From NCBI GenBank assembly GCA_037893245.1, contig JBAIAA010000020.1, positions 806,001 to 870,000 on the forward strand: a stretch of 64,000 nucleotides of DNA, written 5' to 3'. This stretch comes from Crossaster papposus (lineage: Eukaryota > Echinodermata > Asteroidea > Velatida > Solasteridae). The notes under the pieces are model-generated. The model was given only the letters and a program-made list of their open reading frames with translations. It searched no databases and was not told where the DNA came from. The translations under genes and the position numbers were made by a program. Below are positions 37,001 to 51,026 of this stretch, piece after piece. Positions within the stretch are counted from its first letter, which is position 1, and each line of letters opens with the position of its first letter.

Positions 37001-39852
37001 TCTTTTGAAAACGGATGCCGTTTGGTGAAAGAAATGGTGGGATTGTGTAAATATAGCATAGGATCAACTCCCTGGTTTGTGAGCTTCAATCCGAGGGCAG
37101 ACTTGACAAAATTACGGTTGAAAAATGGGTCCTAATTGCCCTAGAACGTGGAGGGATGCCATTTGTAAAATGGCTGCTTGCAGGCTCGGGAAGTATCACT
37201 TTTCGGGAGGTGTGTTTCTTTTGGTGTGAATATTAAAAAATGTAATTGGCTAACCTACTAAAAATTGAAAAGAAATGGAAAGATAAAGACCAAGACAATA
37301 ATCTGATTGTTGTTTGAGAAACCCCAGTGATGTCGGTGTGCAAGAAACTTGGTCGTGAACATTGTTGATTTTACACTGTTTTCAATGGGACTTGAATTAG
37401 GCAGGTGCACCCTATAGGGTGCACCACCCTAATTGTAAGAAACATTTCTACGCTAGCTCATTTGCATTAAAAGTGCCCCCACAATTTCTTTTGAAAACGG
37501 ATGCCGTTTGGTGAAAGAAATGGTGGGATTGTGTAAATATAGCATAGGATCAACTCCCTGGTTTGTGAGCTTCAATCCGAGGGCAGACTTGACAAAATTA
37601 CGGTTGAAAAATGGGTCCTAATTGCCCTAGAACGTGGAGGGATGCCATTTGTAAAATGGCTGCTTGCAGGCTCGGGAAGTATCACTTTTCGGGAGGTGTG
37701 TTTCTTTTGGTGTGAATATTAAAAAATGTAATTGGCTAACCTACTAAAAATTGAAAAGAAATGGAAAGATAAAGACCAAGACAATAATCTGATTGTTGTT
37801 TGAGAAACCCCAGTGATGTCGGTGTGCAAGAAACTTGGTCGTGAACATTGTTGATTTTACACTGTTTTCAATGGGACTTGAATTAGGCAGGTGCACCCTA
37901 TAGGGTGCACCACCCTAATTGTAAGGAACATTTCTACGCTAGCTCATTTGCATTAAAAGTGCCCCCACAATTTCTTTTGAAAACGGATGCCGTTTGGTGA
38001 AAGAAATGGTGGGATTGTGTAAATATAGCATAGGATCAACTCCCTGGTTTTTGAGCTTCAATCCGAGGGCAGACTTGACAAAATTACGGTTGAAAAATGG
38101 GTCCTAATTGCCCTAGAACGTGGAGGGATGCCATTTGTAAAATGGCTGCTTGCAGGCTCGGGAAGTATCACTTTTCGGGAGGTGTGTTTCTTTTGGTGTG
38201 AATATTAAAAAATGTAATTGGCTAACCTACTAAAAATTGAAAAGAAATGGAAAGATAAAGACCAAGACAATAATCTGATTGTTGTTTGAGAAACCCCAGT
38301 GATGTCGGTGTGCAAGAAACTTGGTCGTGAACATTGTTGATTTTACACTGTTTTCAATGGGACTTGAATTAGGCAGGTGCACCCTATAGGGTGCACCACC
38401 CTAATTGTAAGGAACATTTCTACGCTAGCTCATTTGCATTAAAAGTGCCCCCACAATTTCTTTTGAAAACGGATGCCGTTTGGTGAAAGAAATGGTGGGA
38501 TTGTGTAAATATAGCATAGGATCAACTCCCTGGTTTGTGAGCTTCAATCCGAGGGCAGACTTGACAAAATTACGGTTGAAAAATGGGTCCTAATTGCCCT
38601 AGAACGTGGAGGGATGCCATTTGTAAAATGGCTGCTTGCAGGCTCGGGAAGTATCACTTTTCGGGAGGTGTGTTTCTTTTGGTGTGAATATTAAAAAATG
38701 TAATTGGCTAACCTACTAAAAATTGAAAAGAAATGGAAAGATAAAGACCAAGACAATAATCTGATTGTTGTTTGAGAAACCCCAGTGATGTCGGTGTGCA
38801 AGAAACTTGGTCGTGAACATTGTTGATTTTACACTGTTTTCAATGGGACTTGAGTTAGGCAGGTGCACCCTATAGGGTGCACCACCCTAATTGTAAGGAA
38901 CATTTCTACGCTAGCTCATTTGCATTAAAAGTGCCCCCACAATTTCTTTTGAAAACGGATGCCGTTTGGTGAAAGAAATGGTGGGATTGTGTAAATATAG
39001 CATAGGATCAACTCCCTGGTTTTTGAGCTTCAATCCGAGGGCAGACTTGACAAAATTACGGTTGAAAAATGGGTCCTAATTGCCCTAGAACGTGGAGGGA
39101 TGCCATTTGTAAAATGGCTGCTTGCAGGCTCGGGAAGTATCACTTTTCGGGAGGTGTGTTTCTTTTGGTGTGAATATTAAAAAATGTAATTGGCTAACCT
39201 ACTAAAAATTGAAAAGAAATGGAAAGATAAAGACCAAGACAATAATCTGATTGTTGTTTGAGAAACCCCAGTGATGTCGGTGTGCAAGAAACTTGGTCGT
39301 GAACATTGTTGATTTTACACTGTTTTCAATGGGACTTGAATTACGCAGGTGCATCCTATAGGGTGCACCACCCTAATTGTAAGGAACAATTCTACGCTAG
39401 CTCATTTGCATTAAAAGTGCCCCCACAATTTCTTTTGAAAACGGATGCCGTTTGGTGAAAGAAGTGGTGGGATTGTGTAAATATAGCATTGGATCAACTC
39501 CCTGGTTTTTGAGCTTCAATCCGAGGGCAGACTTGACAAAATTACGGTTGAAAAATGGGTCCTAATTGCCCTAGAACGTGGAGGGATGCCATTTGTAAAA
39601 TGGCTGCTTGCAGGCTCGGGAAGTATCACTTTTCGGGAGGTGTGTTTCTTTTGGTGTGAATATTAAAAAATGTAATTGGCTAACCTACTAAAAATTGAAA
39701 AGAAATGGAAAGATAAAGACCAAGACAATAATCTGATTGTTGTTTGAGAAACCCCAGTGATGTCGGTGTGCAAGAAACTTGGTCGTGAACATTGTTGATT
39801 TTACACTGTTTTCAATGGGACTTGAATTAGGCAGGTGCACCCTATAGGGTGC
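34021..39852 (+). repeat. Hexameric block, two tandem copies (M71-M76, M77-M82)
   Basis: Each 2916-bp copy runs: GTTTGTG; GTAAGAAAC plus GTTTGTG; GTTTTTG; GTTTGTG plus TGAGTTAGG; GTTTTTG with altered junction; a monomer with AACAATTCT. The last unit differs: M82 has GAAGTGG and GCATTGG, while M76 has the common GAAATGG and GCATAGG. M69-M70 look like a leftover of the same pattern. Confidence 0.88.
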
Positions 39853-42800
39853 ACCACCCTAATTGTAAGGAACATTTCTACGCTAGCTCATTTGCATTAA
39901 AAGTGCCCCCACAATTTCTTTTGAAAACGGATGCCGTTTGGTGAAAGAAATGGTGGGATTGTGTAAATATAGCATAGGATCAACTCCCTGGTTTTTGAGC
40001 TTCAATCCGAGGGCAGACTTGACAAAATTACGGTTGAAAAATGGGTCCTAATTGCCCTAGAACGTGGAGGGATGCCATTTGTAAAATGGCTGCTTGCAGG
40101 CTCGGGAAGTATCACTTTTCGGGAGGTGTGTTTCTTTTGGTGTGAATATTAAAAAATGTAATTGGCTAACCTACTAAAAATTGAAAAGAAATGGAAAGAT
40201 AAAGACCAAGACAATAATCTGATTGTTGTTTGAGAAACCCCAGTGATGTCGGTGTGCAAGAAACTTGGTCGTGAACATTGTTGATTTTACACTGTTTTCA
40301 ATGGGACTTGAATTAGGCAGGTGCACCCTATAGGGTGCACCACCCTAATTGTAAGGAACATTTCTACGCTAGCTCATTTGCATTAAAAGTGCCCCCACAA
40401 TTTCTTTTGAAAACGGATGCCGTTTGGTGAAAGAAATGGTGGGATTGTGTAAATATAGCATAGGATCAACTCCATGGTTTGTGAGCTTCAATCCGAGGGC
40501 AGACTTGACAAAATTACGGTTGAAAAATGGGTCCTAATTGCCCTAGAACGTGGAGGGATGCCATTTGTAAAATGGCTGCTTGCAGGCTCGGGAAGTATCA
40601 CTTTTCGGGAGGTGTGTTTCTTTTGGTGTGAATATTAAAAAATGTAATTGGCTAACCTACTAAAAATTGAAAAGAAATGGAAAGATAAAGACCAAGACAA
40701 TAATCTGATTGTTGTTTGAGAAACCCCAGTGATGTCGGTGTGCAAGAAACTTGGTCGTGAACATTGTTGATTTTACACTGTTTTCAATGGGACTTGAATT
40801 AGGCAGGTGCACCCTATAGGGTGCACCACCCTAATTGTAAGGAACATTTCTACGCTAGCTCATTTGCATTAAAAGTGCCCCCACAATTTCTTTTGAAAAC
40901 GGATGCCGTTTGGTGAAAGAAATGGTGGGATTGTGTAAATATAGCATAGGATCAACTCCCTGGTTTTTGAGCTTCAATCCGAGGGCAGACTTGACAAAAT
41001 TACGGTTGAAAAATGGGTCCTAATTGCCCTAGAACGTGGAGGGATGCCATTTGTAAAATGGCTGCTTGCAGGCTCGGGAAGTATCACTTTTCGGGAGGTG
41101 TGTTTCTTTTGGTGTGAATATTAAAAAATGTAATTGGCTAACCTACTAAAAATTGAAAATAAATGGAAAGATAAAGACCAAGACAATAATCTGATTGTTG
41201 TTTGAGAAACCCCAGTGATGTCGGTGTGCAAGAAACTTGGTCGTGAACATTGTTGATTTTACACTGTTTTCAATGGGACTTGAATTAGGCAGGTGCACCC
41301 TATAGGGTGCACCACCCTAATTGTAAGGAACATTTCTACGCTAGCTCATTTGCATTAAAAGTGCCCCCACAATTTCTTTTGAAAACGGATGCCGTTTGGT
41401 GAAAGAAATGGTGGGATTGTGTAAATATAGCATAGGATCAACTCCCTGGTTTTTGAGCTTCAATCCGAGGGCAGACTTGACAAAATTACGGTTGAAAAAT
41501 GGGTCCTAATTGCCCTAGAACGTGGAGGGATGCCATTTGTAAAATGGCTGCTTGCAGGCTCGGGAAGTATCACTTTTCGGGAGGTGTGTTTCTTTTGGTG
41601 TGAATATTAAAAAATGTAATTGGCTAACCTACTAAAAATTGAAAAGAAATGGAAAGATAAAGACCAAGACAATAATCTGATTGTTGTTTGAGAAACCCCA
41701 GTGATGTCGGTGTGCAAGAAACTTGGTCGTGAACATTGTTGATTTTACACTGTTTTCAATGGGACTTGAATTAGGCAGGTGCACCCTATAGGGTGCACCA
41801 CCCTAATTGTAAGGAACATTTCTACGCTAGCTCATTTGCATTAAAAGTGCCCCCACAATTTCTTTTGAAAACGGATGCCGTTTGGTGAAAGAAATGGTGG
41901 GATTGTGTAAATATAGCATAGGATCAACTCCCTGGTTTTTGAGCTTCAATCCGAGGGCAGACTTGACAAAATTACGGTTGAAAAATGGGTCCTAATTGCC
42001 CTAGAACGTGGAGGGATGCCATTTGTAAAATGGCTGCTTGCAGGCTCGGGAAGTATCACTTTTCGGGAGGTGTGTTTCTTTTGGTGTGAATATTAAAAAA
42101 TGTAATTGGCTAACCTACTAAAAATTGAAAAGAAATGGAAAGATAAAGACCAAGACAATAATCTGATTGTTGTTTGAGAAACCCCAGTGATGTCGGTGTG
42201 CAAGAAACTTGGTCGTGAACATTGTTGATTTTACACTGTTTTCAATGGGACTTGAATTAGGCAGGTGCACCCTATAGGGTGCACCACCCTAATTGTAAGA
42301 AACATTTCTACGCTAGCTCATTTGCATTAAAAGTGCCCCCACAATTTCTTTTGAAAACGGATGCCGTTTGGTGAAAGAAATGGTGGGATTGTGTAAATAT
42401 AGCATAGGATCAACTCCCTGGTTTGTGAGCTTCAATCCGAGGGCAGACTTGACAAAATTACGGTTGAAAAATGGGTCCTAATTGCCCTAGAACGTGGAGG
42501 GATGCCATTTGTAAAATGGCTGCTTGCAGGCTCGGGAAGTATCACTTTTCGGGAGGTGTGTTTCTTTTGGTGTGAATATTAAAAAATGTAATTGGCTAAC
42601 CTACTAAAAATTGAAAAGAAATGGAAAGATAAAGACCAAGACAATAATCTGATTGTTGTTTGAGAAACCCCAGTGATGTCGGTGTGCAAGAAACTTGGTC
42701 GTGAACATTGTTGATTTTACACTGTTTTCAATGGGACTTGAATTAGGCAGGTGCACCCTATAGGGTGCACCACCCTAATTGTAAGGAACATTTCTACGCT

Positions 42801-44226
42801 AGCTCATTTGCATTAAAAGTGCCCCCACAATTTCTTTTGAAAACGGATGCCGTTTGGTGAAAGAAATGGTGGGATTGTGTAAATATAGCATAGGATCAAC
42901 TCCCTGGTTTTTGAGCTTCAATCCGAGGGCAGACTTGACAAAATTACGGTTGAAAAATGGGTCCTAATTGCCCTAGAACGTGGAGGGATGCCATTTGTAA
43001 AATGGCTGCTTGCAGGCTCGGGAAGTATCACTTTTCGGGAGGTGTGTTTCTTTTGGTGTGAATATTAAAAAATGTAATTGGCTAACCTACTAAAAATTGA
43101 AAAGAAATGGAAAGATAAAGACCAAGACAATAATCTGATTGTTGTTTGAGAAACCCCAGTGATGTCGGTGTGCAAGAAACTTGGTCGTGAACATTGTTGA
43201 TTTTACACTGTTTTCAATGGGACTTGAATTAGGCAGGTGCACCCTATAGGGTGCACCACCCTAATTGTAAGGAACATTTCTACGCTAGCTCATTTGCATT
43301 AAAAGTGCCCCCACAATTTCTTTTGAAAACGGATGCCGTTTGGTGAAAGAAATGGTGGGATTGTGTAAATATAGCATAGGATCAACTCCCTGGTTTTCGA
43401 GCTTCAATCCGAGGGCAGACTTGACAAAATTACGGTTGAAAAATGGGTCCTAATTGCCCTAGAACGTGGAGGGATGCCATTTGTAAAATGGCTGCTTGCA
43501 GGCTCGGGAAGTATCACTTTTCGGGAGGTGTGTTTCTTTTGGTGTGAATATTAAAAAATGTAATTGGCTAACCTACTAAAAATTGAAAAGAAATGGAAAG
43601 ATAAAGACCAAGACAATAATCTGATTGTTGTTTGAGAAACCCCAGTGATGTCGGTGTGCAAGAAACTTGGTCGTGAACATTGTTGATTTTACACTGTTTT
43701 CAATGGGACTTGAATTAGGCAGGTGCACCCTATAGGGTGCACCACCCTAATTGTAAGGAACATTTCTACGCTAGCTCATTTGCATTAAAAGTGCCCCCAC
43801 AATTTCTTTTGAAAACGGATGCCGTTTGGTGAAAGAAATGGTGGGATTGTGTAAATATAGCATAGGATCAACTCCCTGGTTTTTGAGCTTCAATCCGAGG
43901 GCAGACTTGACAAAATTACGGTTGAAAAATGGGTCCTAATTGCCCTAGAACGTGGAGGGATGCCATTTGTAAAATGGCTGCTTGCAGGCTCGGGAAGTAT
44001 CACTTTTCGGGAGGTGTGTTTCTTTTGGTGTGAATATTAAAAAATGTAATTGGCTAACCTACTAAAAATTGAAAAGAAATGGAAAGATAAAGACCAAGAC
44101 AATAATCTGATTGTTGTTTGAGAAACCCCAGTGATGTCGGTGTGCAAGAAACTTGGTCGTGAACATTGTTGATTTTACACTGTTTTCAATGGGACTTGAA
44201 TTAGGCAGGTGCACCCTATAGGGTGC
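39853..44226 (+). repeat. Type B monomers M83-M91, irregular order
   Basis: Nine B monomers with scattered tags: CTCCATGG plus GTTTGTG (M84), AAAATAAATGG (M85), GTAAGAAAC plus GTTTGTG (M88), and the A-like GTTTTCGAGC in M90. Nothing but the satellite is present. Confidence 0.85.
43255..43740 (+). repeat. B monomer M90 with an A-type base at offset 144
   Basis: It is B throughout except for GTTTTCGAGC, the state typical of the A subarray about 27 kb upstream; CCGAGG a few bases later is B. It could be a tiny conversion tract from an A copy or an independent change that restores a CpG. Confidence 0.7.
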
Positions 44227-44710
44227 ACCACCCTAATTGTAAGGAGAATTTCTACGCGAGCTCATTTGCATGAAATGTGCCCCCACAATTTCTTTAAAAC
44301 GGATGCCGTTTGGTGAAAGAAATGGTGGGATTGTGTAAATATAGCATAGGATCAACTCCCTGGTTTTTGAGCTTCAATCCGAGGGCAGACTTGACAAAAT
44401 TACGGTTGAAAAATGGGTCCTAATTGCCCTAGAACGTGGAGGGATGCCATTTGTAAAATGGCTGGTTGCAGGCTCGGGAAGTATCACTTTTCGGGAGGTG
44501 TGTTTCTTTTGGTGTGAATATTAAAAAATGTAATTGGCTAACCTACTAAAAATTGAAAAGAAATGGAAAGATAAAGACCAAGACAATAATCTGATTGTTG
44601 TTTGAGAAACCCCAGTGATGTCGGTGTGCAAGAAACTTGGTCGTGAACATTGTTGATTTTACACTGTTTTCAAAGGGACTTGAATTACGCAGGTGCATCC
44701 TATAGGGTGC
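44227..44710 (+). repeat. 484-bp monomer M92 with A-like front
   Basis: Two bases (TG or equivalent) are missing in the T/A element, between 44295 and 44296, giving CTTTAAAAC. The front is the M29-type mosaic (GAGCTC, CATGAAATGTGCCCCCAC) and the body is B. It also has GCTGGTTGC (offset 241 G), a private CAAAGGGAC, and an altered junction at its end. Confidence 0.93.
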
Positions 44711-47140
44711 ACCACCCTAATTGTAAGGAACATTTCTACGCTAGCTCATTTGCATTAAAAGTGCCCCCACAATTTCTTTTGAAAACGGATGCCGTTTGGT
44801 GAAAGAAGTGGTGGGATTGTGTAAATATAGCATTGGATCAACTCCCTGGTTTTTGAGCTTCAATCCGAGGGCAGACTTGACAAAATTACGGTTGAAAAAT
44901 GGGTCCTAATTGCCCTAGAACGTGGAGGGATGCCATTTGTAAAATGGCTGCTTGCAGGCTCGGGAAGTATCACTTTTCGGGAGGTGTGTTTCTTTTGGTG
45001 TGAATATTAAAAAATGTAATTGGCTAACCTACTAAAAATTGAAAAGAAATGGAAAGATAAAGACCAAGACAATAATCTGATTGTTGTTTGAGAAACCCCA
45101 GTGATGTCGGTGTGCAAGAAACTTGGTCGTGAACATTGTTGATTTTACACTGTTTTCAATGGGACTTGAATTAGGCAGGTGCACCCTATAGGGTGCACCA
45201 CCCTAATTGTAAGGAACATTTCTACGCTAGCTCATTTGCATTAAAAGTGCCCCCACAATTTCTTTTGAAAACGGATGCCGTTTGGTGAAAGAAATGGTGG
45301 GATTGTGTAAATATAGCATAGGATCAACTCCCTGGTTTTTGAGCTTCAATCCGAGGGCAGACTTGACAAAATTACGGTTGAAAAATGGGTCCTAATTGCC
45401 CTAGAACGTGGAGGGATGCCATTTGTAAAATGGCTGCTTGCAGGCTCGGGAAGTATCACTTTTCGGGAGGTGTGTTTCTTTTGGTGTGAATATTAAAAAA
45501 TGTAATTGGCTAACCTACTAAAAATTGAAAAGAAATGGAAAGATAAAGACCAAGACAATAATCTGATTGTTGTTTGAGAAACCCCAGTGATGTCGGTGTG
45601 CAAGAAACTTGGTCGTGAACATTGTTGATTTTACACTGTTTTCAATGGGACTTGAATTACGCAGGTGCATCCTATAGGGTGCACCACCCTAATTGTAAGG
45701 AACAATTCTACGCTAGCTCATTTGCATTAAAAGTGCCCCCACAATTTCTTTTGAAAACGGATGCCGTTTGGTGAAAGAAGTGGTGGGATTGTGTAAATAT
45801 AGCATTGGATCAACTCCCTGGTTTTTGAGCTTCAATCCGAGGGCAGACTTGACAAAATTACGGTTGAAAAATGGGTCCTAATTGCCCTAGAACGTGGAGG
45901 GATGCCATTTGTAAAATGGCTGCTTGCAGGCTCGGGAAGTATCACTTTTCGGGAGGTGTGTTTCTTTTGGTGTGAATATTAAAAAATGTAATTGGCTAAC
46001 CTACTAAAAATTGAAAAGAAATGGAAAGATAAAGACCAAGACAATAATCTGATTGTTGTTTGAGAAACCCCAGTGATGTCGGTGTGCAAGAAACTTGGTC
46101 GTGAACATTGTTGATTTTACACTGTTTTCAATGGGACTTGAATTAGGCAGGTGCACCCTATAGGGTGCACCACCCTAATTGTAAGGAACATTTCTACGCT
46201 AGCTCATTTGCATTAAAAGTGCCCCCACAATTTCTTTTGAAAACGGATGCCGTTTGGTGAAAGAAATGGTGGGATTGTGTAAATATAGCATAGGATCAAC
46301 TCCCTGGTTTTTGAGCTTCAATCCGAGGGCAGACTTGACAAAATTACGGTTGAAAAATGGGTCCTAATTGCCCTAGAACGTGGAGGGATGCCATTTGTAA
46401 AATGGCTGCTTGCAGGCTCGGGAAGTATCACTTTTCGGGAGGTGTGTTTCTTTTGGTGTGAATATTACAAAATGTAATTGGCTAACCTACTAAAAATTGA
46501 AAAGAAATGGAAAGATAAAGACCAAGACAATAATCTGATTGTTGTTTGAGAAACCCCAGTGATGTCGGTGTGCAAGAAACTTGGTCGTGAACATTGTTGA
46601 TTTTACACTGTTTTCAATGGGACTTGAATTAGGCAGGTGCACCCTATAGGGTGCACCACCCTAATTGTAAGGAACATTTCTACGCTAGCTCATTTGCATT
46701 AAAAGTGCCCCCACAATTTCTTTTGAAAACGGATGCCGTTTGGTGAAAGAAATGGTGGGATTGTGTCAATATAGCATAGGATCAACTCCCTGGTTTTTGA
46801 GCTTCAATCCGAGGGCAGACTTGACAAAATTACGGTTGAAAAATGGGTCCTAATTGCCCTAGAACGTGGAGGGATGCCATTTGTAAAATGGCTGCTTGCA
46901 GGCTCGGGAAGTATCACTTTTCGGGAGGTGTGTTTCTTTTGGTGTGAATATTAAAAAATGTAATTGGCTAACCTACTAAAAATTGAAAAGAAATGGAAAG
47001 ATAAAGACCAAGACAATAATCTGATTGTTGTTTGAGAAACCCCAGTGATGTCGGTGTGCAAGAAACTTGGTCGTGAACATTGTTGATTTTACACTGTTTT
47101 CAATGGGACTTGAATTAGGCAGGTGCACCCTATAGGGTGC

Positions 47141-47624
47141 ACCACCCTAATTGTAAGGAGAATTTCTACGCGAGCTCATTTGCATGAAATGTGCCCCCAC
47201 AATTTCTTTAAAACGGATGCCGTTTGGTGAAAGAAATGGTGGGATTGTGTAAATATAGCATAGGATCAACTCCCTGGTTTTTGAGCTTCAATCCGAGGGC
47301 AGACTTGACAAAATTACGGTTGAAAAATGGGTCCTAATTGCCCTAGAACGTGGAGGGATGCCATTTGTAAAATGGCTGGTTGCAGGCTCGGGAAGTATCA
47401 CTTTTCGGGAGGTGTGTTTCTTTTGGTGTGAATATTAAAAAATATAATTGGCTAACCTACTAAAAATTGAAAAGAAATGGAAAGATAAAGACCAAGACAA
47501 TAATCTGATTGTTGTTTGAGAAACCCCAGTGATGTCGGTGTGCAAGAAACTTGGTCGTGAACATTGTTGATTTGACACTGTTTTCAATGGGACTTGAATT
47601 ACGCAGGTGCATCCTATAGGGTGC
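47141..47624 (+). repeat. 484-bp monomer M98, copy of M92
   Basis: Same 2-bp deletion (between 47209 and 47210), same M29-type front, same GCTGGTTGC and same altered junction as M92, six monomers away. Private changes are AAATATAATTG and TTTGACACTG. The latter removes a stop codon on the minus strand and so opens a chance 70-codon frame across the junction (47435-47647), which I do not consider a gene. Confidence 0.93.
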
Positions 47625-50054
47625 ACCACCCTAATTGTAAGGAACATTTCTACGCTAGCTCATTTGCATTAAAAGTGCCCCCACAATTTCTTTTGAAAAC
47701 GGATGCCGTTTGGTGAAAGAAGTGGTGGGATTGTGTAAATATAGCATTGGATCAACTCCCTGGTTTTTGAGCTTCAATCCGAGGGCAGACTTGACAAAAT
47801 TACGGTTGAAAAATGGGTCCTAATTGCCCTAGAACGTGGAGGGATGCCATTTGTAAAATGGCTGCTTGCAGGCTCGGGAAGTATCACTTTTCGGGAGGTG
47901 TGTTTCTTTTGGTGTGAATATTAAAAAATGTAATTGGCTAACCTACTAAAAATTGAAAAGAAATGGAAAGATAAAGACCAAGACAATAATCTGATTGTTG
48001 TTTGAGAAACCCCAGTGATGTCGGTGTGCAAGAAACTTGGTCGTGAACATTGTTGATTTTACACTGTTTTCAATGGGACTTGAATTAGGCAGGTGCACCC
48101 TATAGGGTGCACCACCCTAATTGTAAGGAACATTTCTACGCTAGCTCATTTGCATTAAAAGTGCCCCCACAATTTCTTTTGAAAACGGATGCCGTTTGGT
48201 GAAAGAAATGGTGGGATTGTGTAAATATAGCATAGGATCAACTCCCTGGTTTTTGAGCTTCAATCCGAGGGCAGACTTGACAAAATTACGGTTGAAAAAT
48301 GGGTCCTAATTGCCCTAGAACGTGGAGGGATGCCATTTGTAAAATGGCTGCTTGCAGGCTCGGGAAGTATCACTTTTCGGGAGGTGTGTTTCTTTTGGTG
48401 TGAATATTAAAAAATGTAATTGGCTAACCTACTAAAAATTGAAAAGAAATGGAAAGATAAAGACCAAGACAATAATCTGATTGTTGTTTGAGAAACCCCA
48501 GTGATGTCGGTGTGCAAGAAACTTGGTCGTGAACATTGTTGATTTTACACTGTTTTCAATGGGACTTGAATTACGCAGGTGCATCCTATAGGGTGCACCA
48601 CCCTAATTGTAAGGAACAATTCTACGCTAGCTCATTTGCATTAAAAGTGCCCCCACAATTTCTTTTGAAAACGGATGCCGTTTGGTGAAAGAAGTGGTGG
48701 GATTGTGTAAATATAGCATTGGATCAACTCCCTGGTTTTTGAGCTTCAATCCGAGGGCAGACTTGACAAAATTACGGTTGAAAAATGGGTCCTAATTGCC
48801 CTAGAACGTGGAGGGATGCCATTTGTAAAATGGCTGCTTGCAGGCTCGGGAAGTATCACTTTTCGGGAGGTGTGTTTCTTTTGGTGTGAATATTAAAAAA
48901 TGTAATTGGCTAACCTACTAAAAATTGAAAAGAAATGGAAAGATAAAGACCAAGACAATAATCTGATTGTTGTTTGAGAAACCCCAGTGATGTCGGTGTG
49001 CAAGAAACTTGGTCGTGAACATTGTTGATTTTACACTGTTTTCAATGGGACTTGAATTAGGCAGGTGCACCCTATAGGGTGCACCACCCTAATTGTAAGG
49101 AACATTTCTACGCTAGCTCATTTGCATTAAAAGTGCCCCCACAATTTCTTTTGAAAACGGATGCCGTTTGGTGAAAGAAATGGTGGGATTGTGTAAATAT
49201 AGCATAGGATCAACTCCCTGGTTTTTGAGCTTCAATCCGAGGGCAGACTTGACAAAATTACGGTTGAAAAATGGGTCCTAATTGCCCTAGAACGTGGAGG
49301 GATGCCATTTGTAAAATGGCTGCTTGCAGGCTCGGGAAGTATCACTTTTCGGGAGGTGTGTTTCTTTTGGTGTGAATATTAAAAAATGTAATTGGCTAAC
49401 CTACTAAAAATTGAAAAGAAATGGAAAGATAAAGACCAAGACAATAATCTGATTGTTGTTTGAGAAACCCCAGTGATGTCGGTGTGCAAGAAACTTGGTC
49501 GTGAACATTGTTGATTTTACACTGTTTTCAATGGGACTTGAATTAGGCAGGTGCACCCTATAGGGTGCACCACCCTAATTGTAAGGAACATTTCTACGCT
49601 AGCTCATTTGCATTAAAAGTGCCCCCACAATTTCTTTTGAAAACGGATGCCGTTTGGTGAAAGAAATGGTGGGATTGTGTAAATATAGCATAGGATCAAC
49701 TCCCTGGTTTGTGAGCTTCAATCCGAGGGCAGACTTGACAAAATTACGGTTGAAAAATGGGTCCTAATTGCCCTAGAACGTGGAGGGATGCCATTTGTAA
49801 AATGGCTGCTTGCAGGCTCGGGAAGTATCACTTTTCGGGAGGTGTGTTTCTTTTGGTGTGAATATTACAAAATGTAATTGGCTAACCTACTAAAAATTGA
49901 AAAGAAATGGAAAGATAAAGACCAAGACAATAATCTGATTGTTGTTTGAGAAACCCCAGTGATGTCGGTGTGCAAGAAACTTGGTCGTGAACATTGTTGA
50001 TTTTACACTGTTTTCAATGGGACTTGAATTAGGCAGGTGCACCCTATAGGGTGC

Positions 50055-51026
50055 ACCACCCTAATTGTAAGGAACATTTCTACGCTAGCTCATTTGCATT
50101 AAAAGTGCCCCCACAATTTCTTTTGAAAACGGATGCCGTTTGGTGAAAGAAATGGTGGGATTGTGTAAATATAGCATAGGATCAACTCCCTGGTTTTTGA
50201 GCTTCAATCCGAGGGCAGACTTGACAAAATTACGGTTGAAAAATGGGTCCTAATTGCCCTAGAACGTGGAGGGATGCCATTTGTAAAATGGCTGCTTGCA
50301 GGCTCGGGAAGTATCACTTTTCGGGAGGTGTGTTTCTTTTGGTGTGAATATTAAAAAATGTAATTGGCTAACCTACTAAAAATTGAAAAGAAATGGAAAG
50401 ATAAAGACCAAGACAATAATCTGATTGTTGTTTGAGAAACCCCAGTGATGTCGGTGTGCAAGAAACTTGGTCGTGAACATTGTTGATTTTACACTGTTTT
50501 CAATGGGACTTGAATTAGGCAGGTGCACCCTATAGGGTGCACCACCCTAATTGTAAGGAACATTTCTACGCTAGCTCATTTGCATTAAAAGTGCCCCCAC
50601 AATTTCTTTTGAAAACGGATGCCGTTTGGTGAAAGAAATGGTGGGATTGTGTAAATATAGCATAGGATCAACTCCCTGGTTTTTGAGCTTCAATCCGAGG
50701 GCAGACTTGACAAAATTACGGTTGAAAAATGGGTCCTAATTGCCCTAGAACGTGGAGGGATGCCATTTGTAAAATGGCTGCTTGCAGGCTCGGGAAGTAT
50801 CACTTTTCGGGAGGTGTGTTTCTTTTGGTGTGAATATTAAAAAATGTAATTGGCTAACCTACTAAAAATTGAAAAGAAATGGAAAGATAAAGACCAAGAC
50901 AATAATCTGATTGTTGTTTGAGAAACCCCAGTGATGTCGGTGTGCAAGAAACTTGGTCGTGAACATTGTTGATTTTACACTGTTTTCAATGGGACTTGAA
51001 TTAGGCAGGTGCACCCTATAGGGTGC
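50055..51026 (+). repeat. Plain type B monomers M104-M105
   Basis: Two B monomers that match the majority sequence at all tag positions. Confidence 0.8.

Larger units (their letters stand above)
44227..50054 (+). repeat. Hexameric block of 2914 bp, two tandem copies (M92-M97, M98-M103)
   Basis: Units 1-4 agree in order: the 484-bp copy, GAAGTGG/GCATTGG, altered junction, AACAATTCT/GAAGTGG/GCATTGG. Units 5-6 do not: AATATTACAAAATG is in unit 5 of the first copy (M96) but unit 6 of the second (M103, with GTTTGTG). A one-unit slip or a later exchange has disturbed the end. Confidence 0.85.

Noticed and set aside
47435-47647. Minus-strand 70-codon frame across the M98/M99 junction
   Set aside because: Created by the private TTTTACACTG to TTTGACACTG change, which removes a stop. 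Unique in 131 monomers and joining palindrome sequence to the chance frame.
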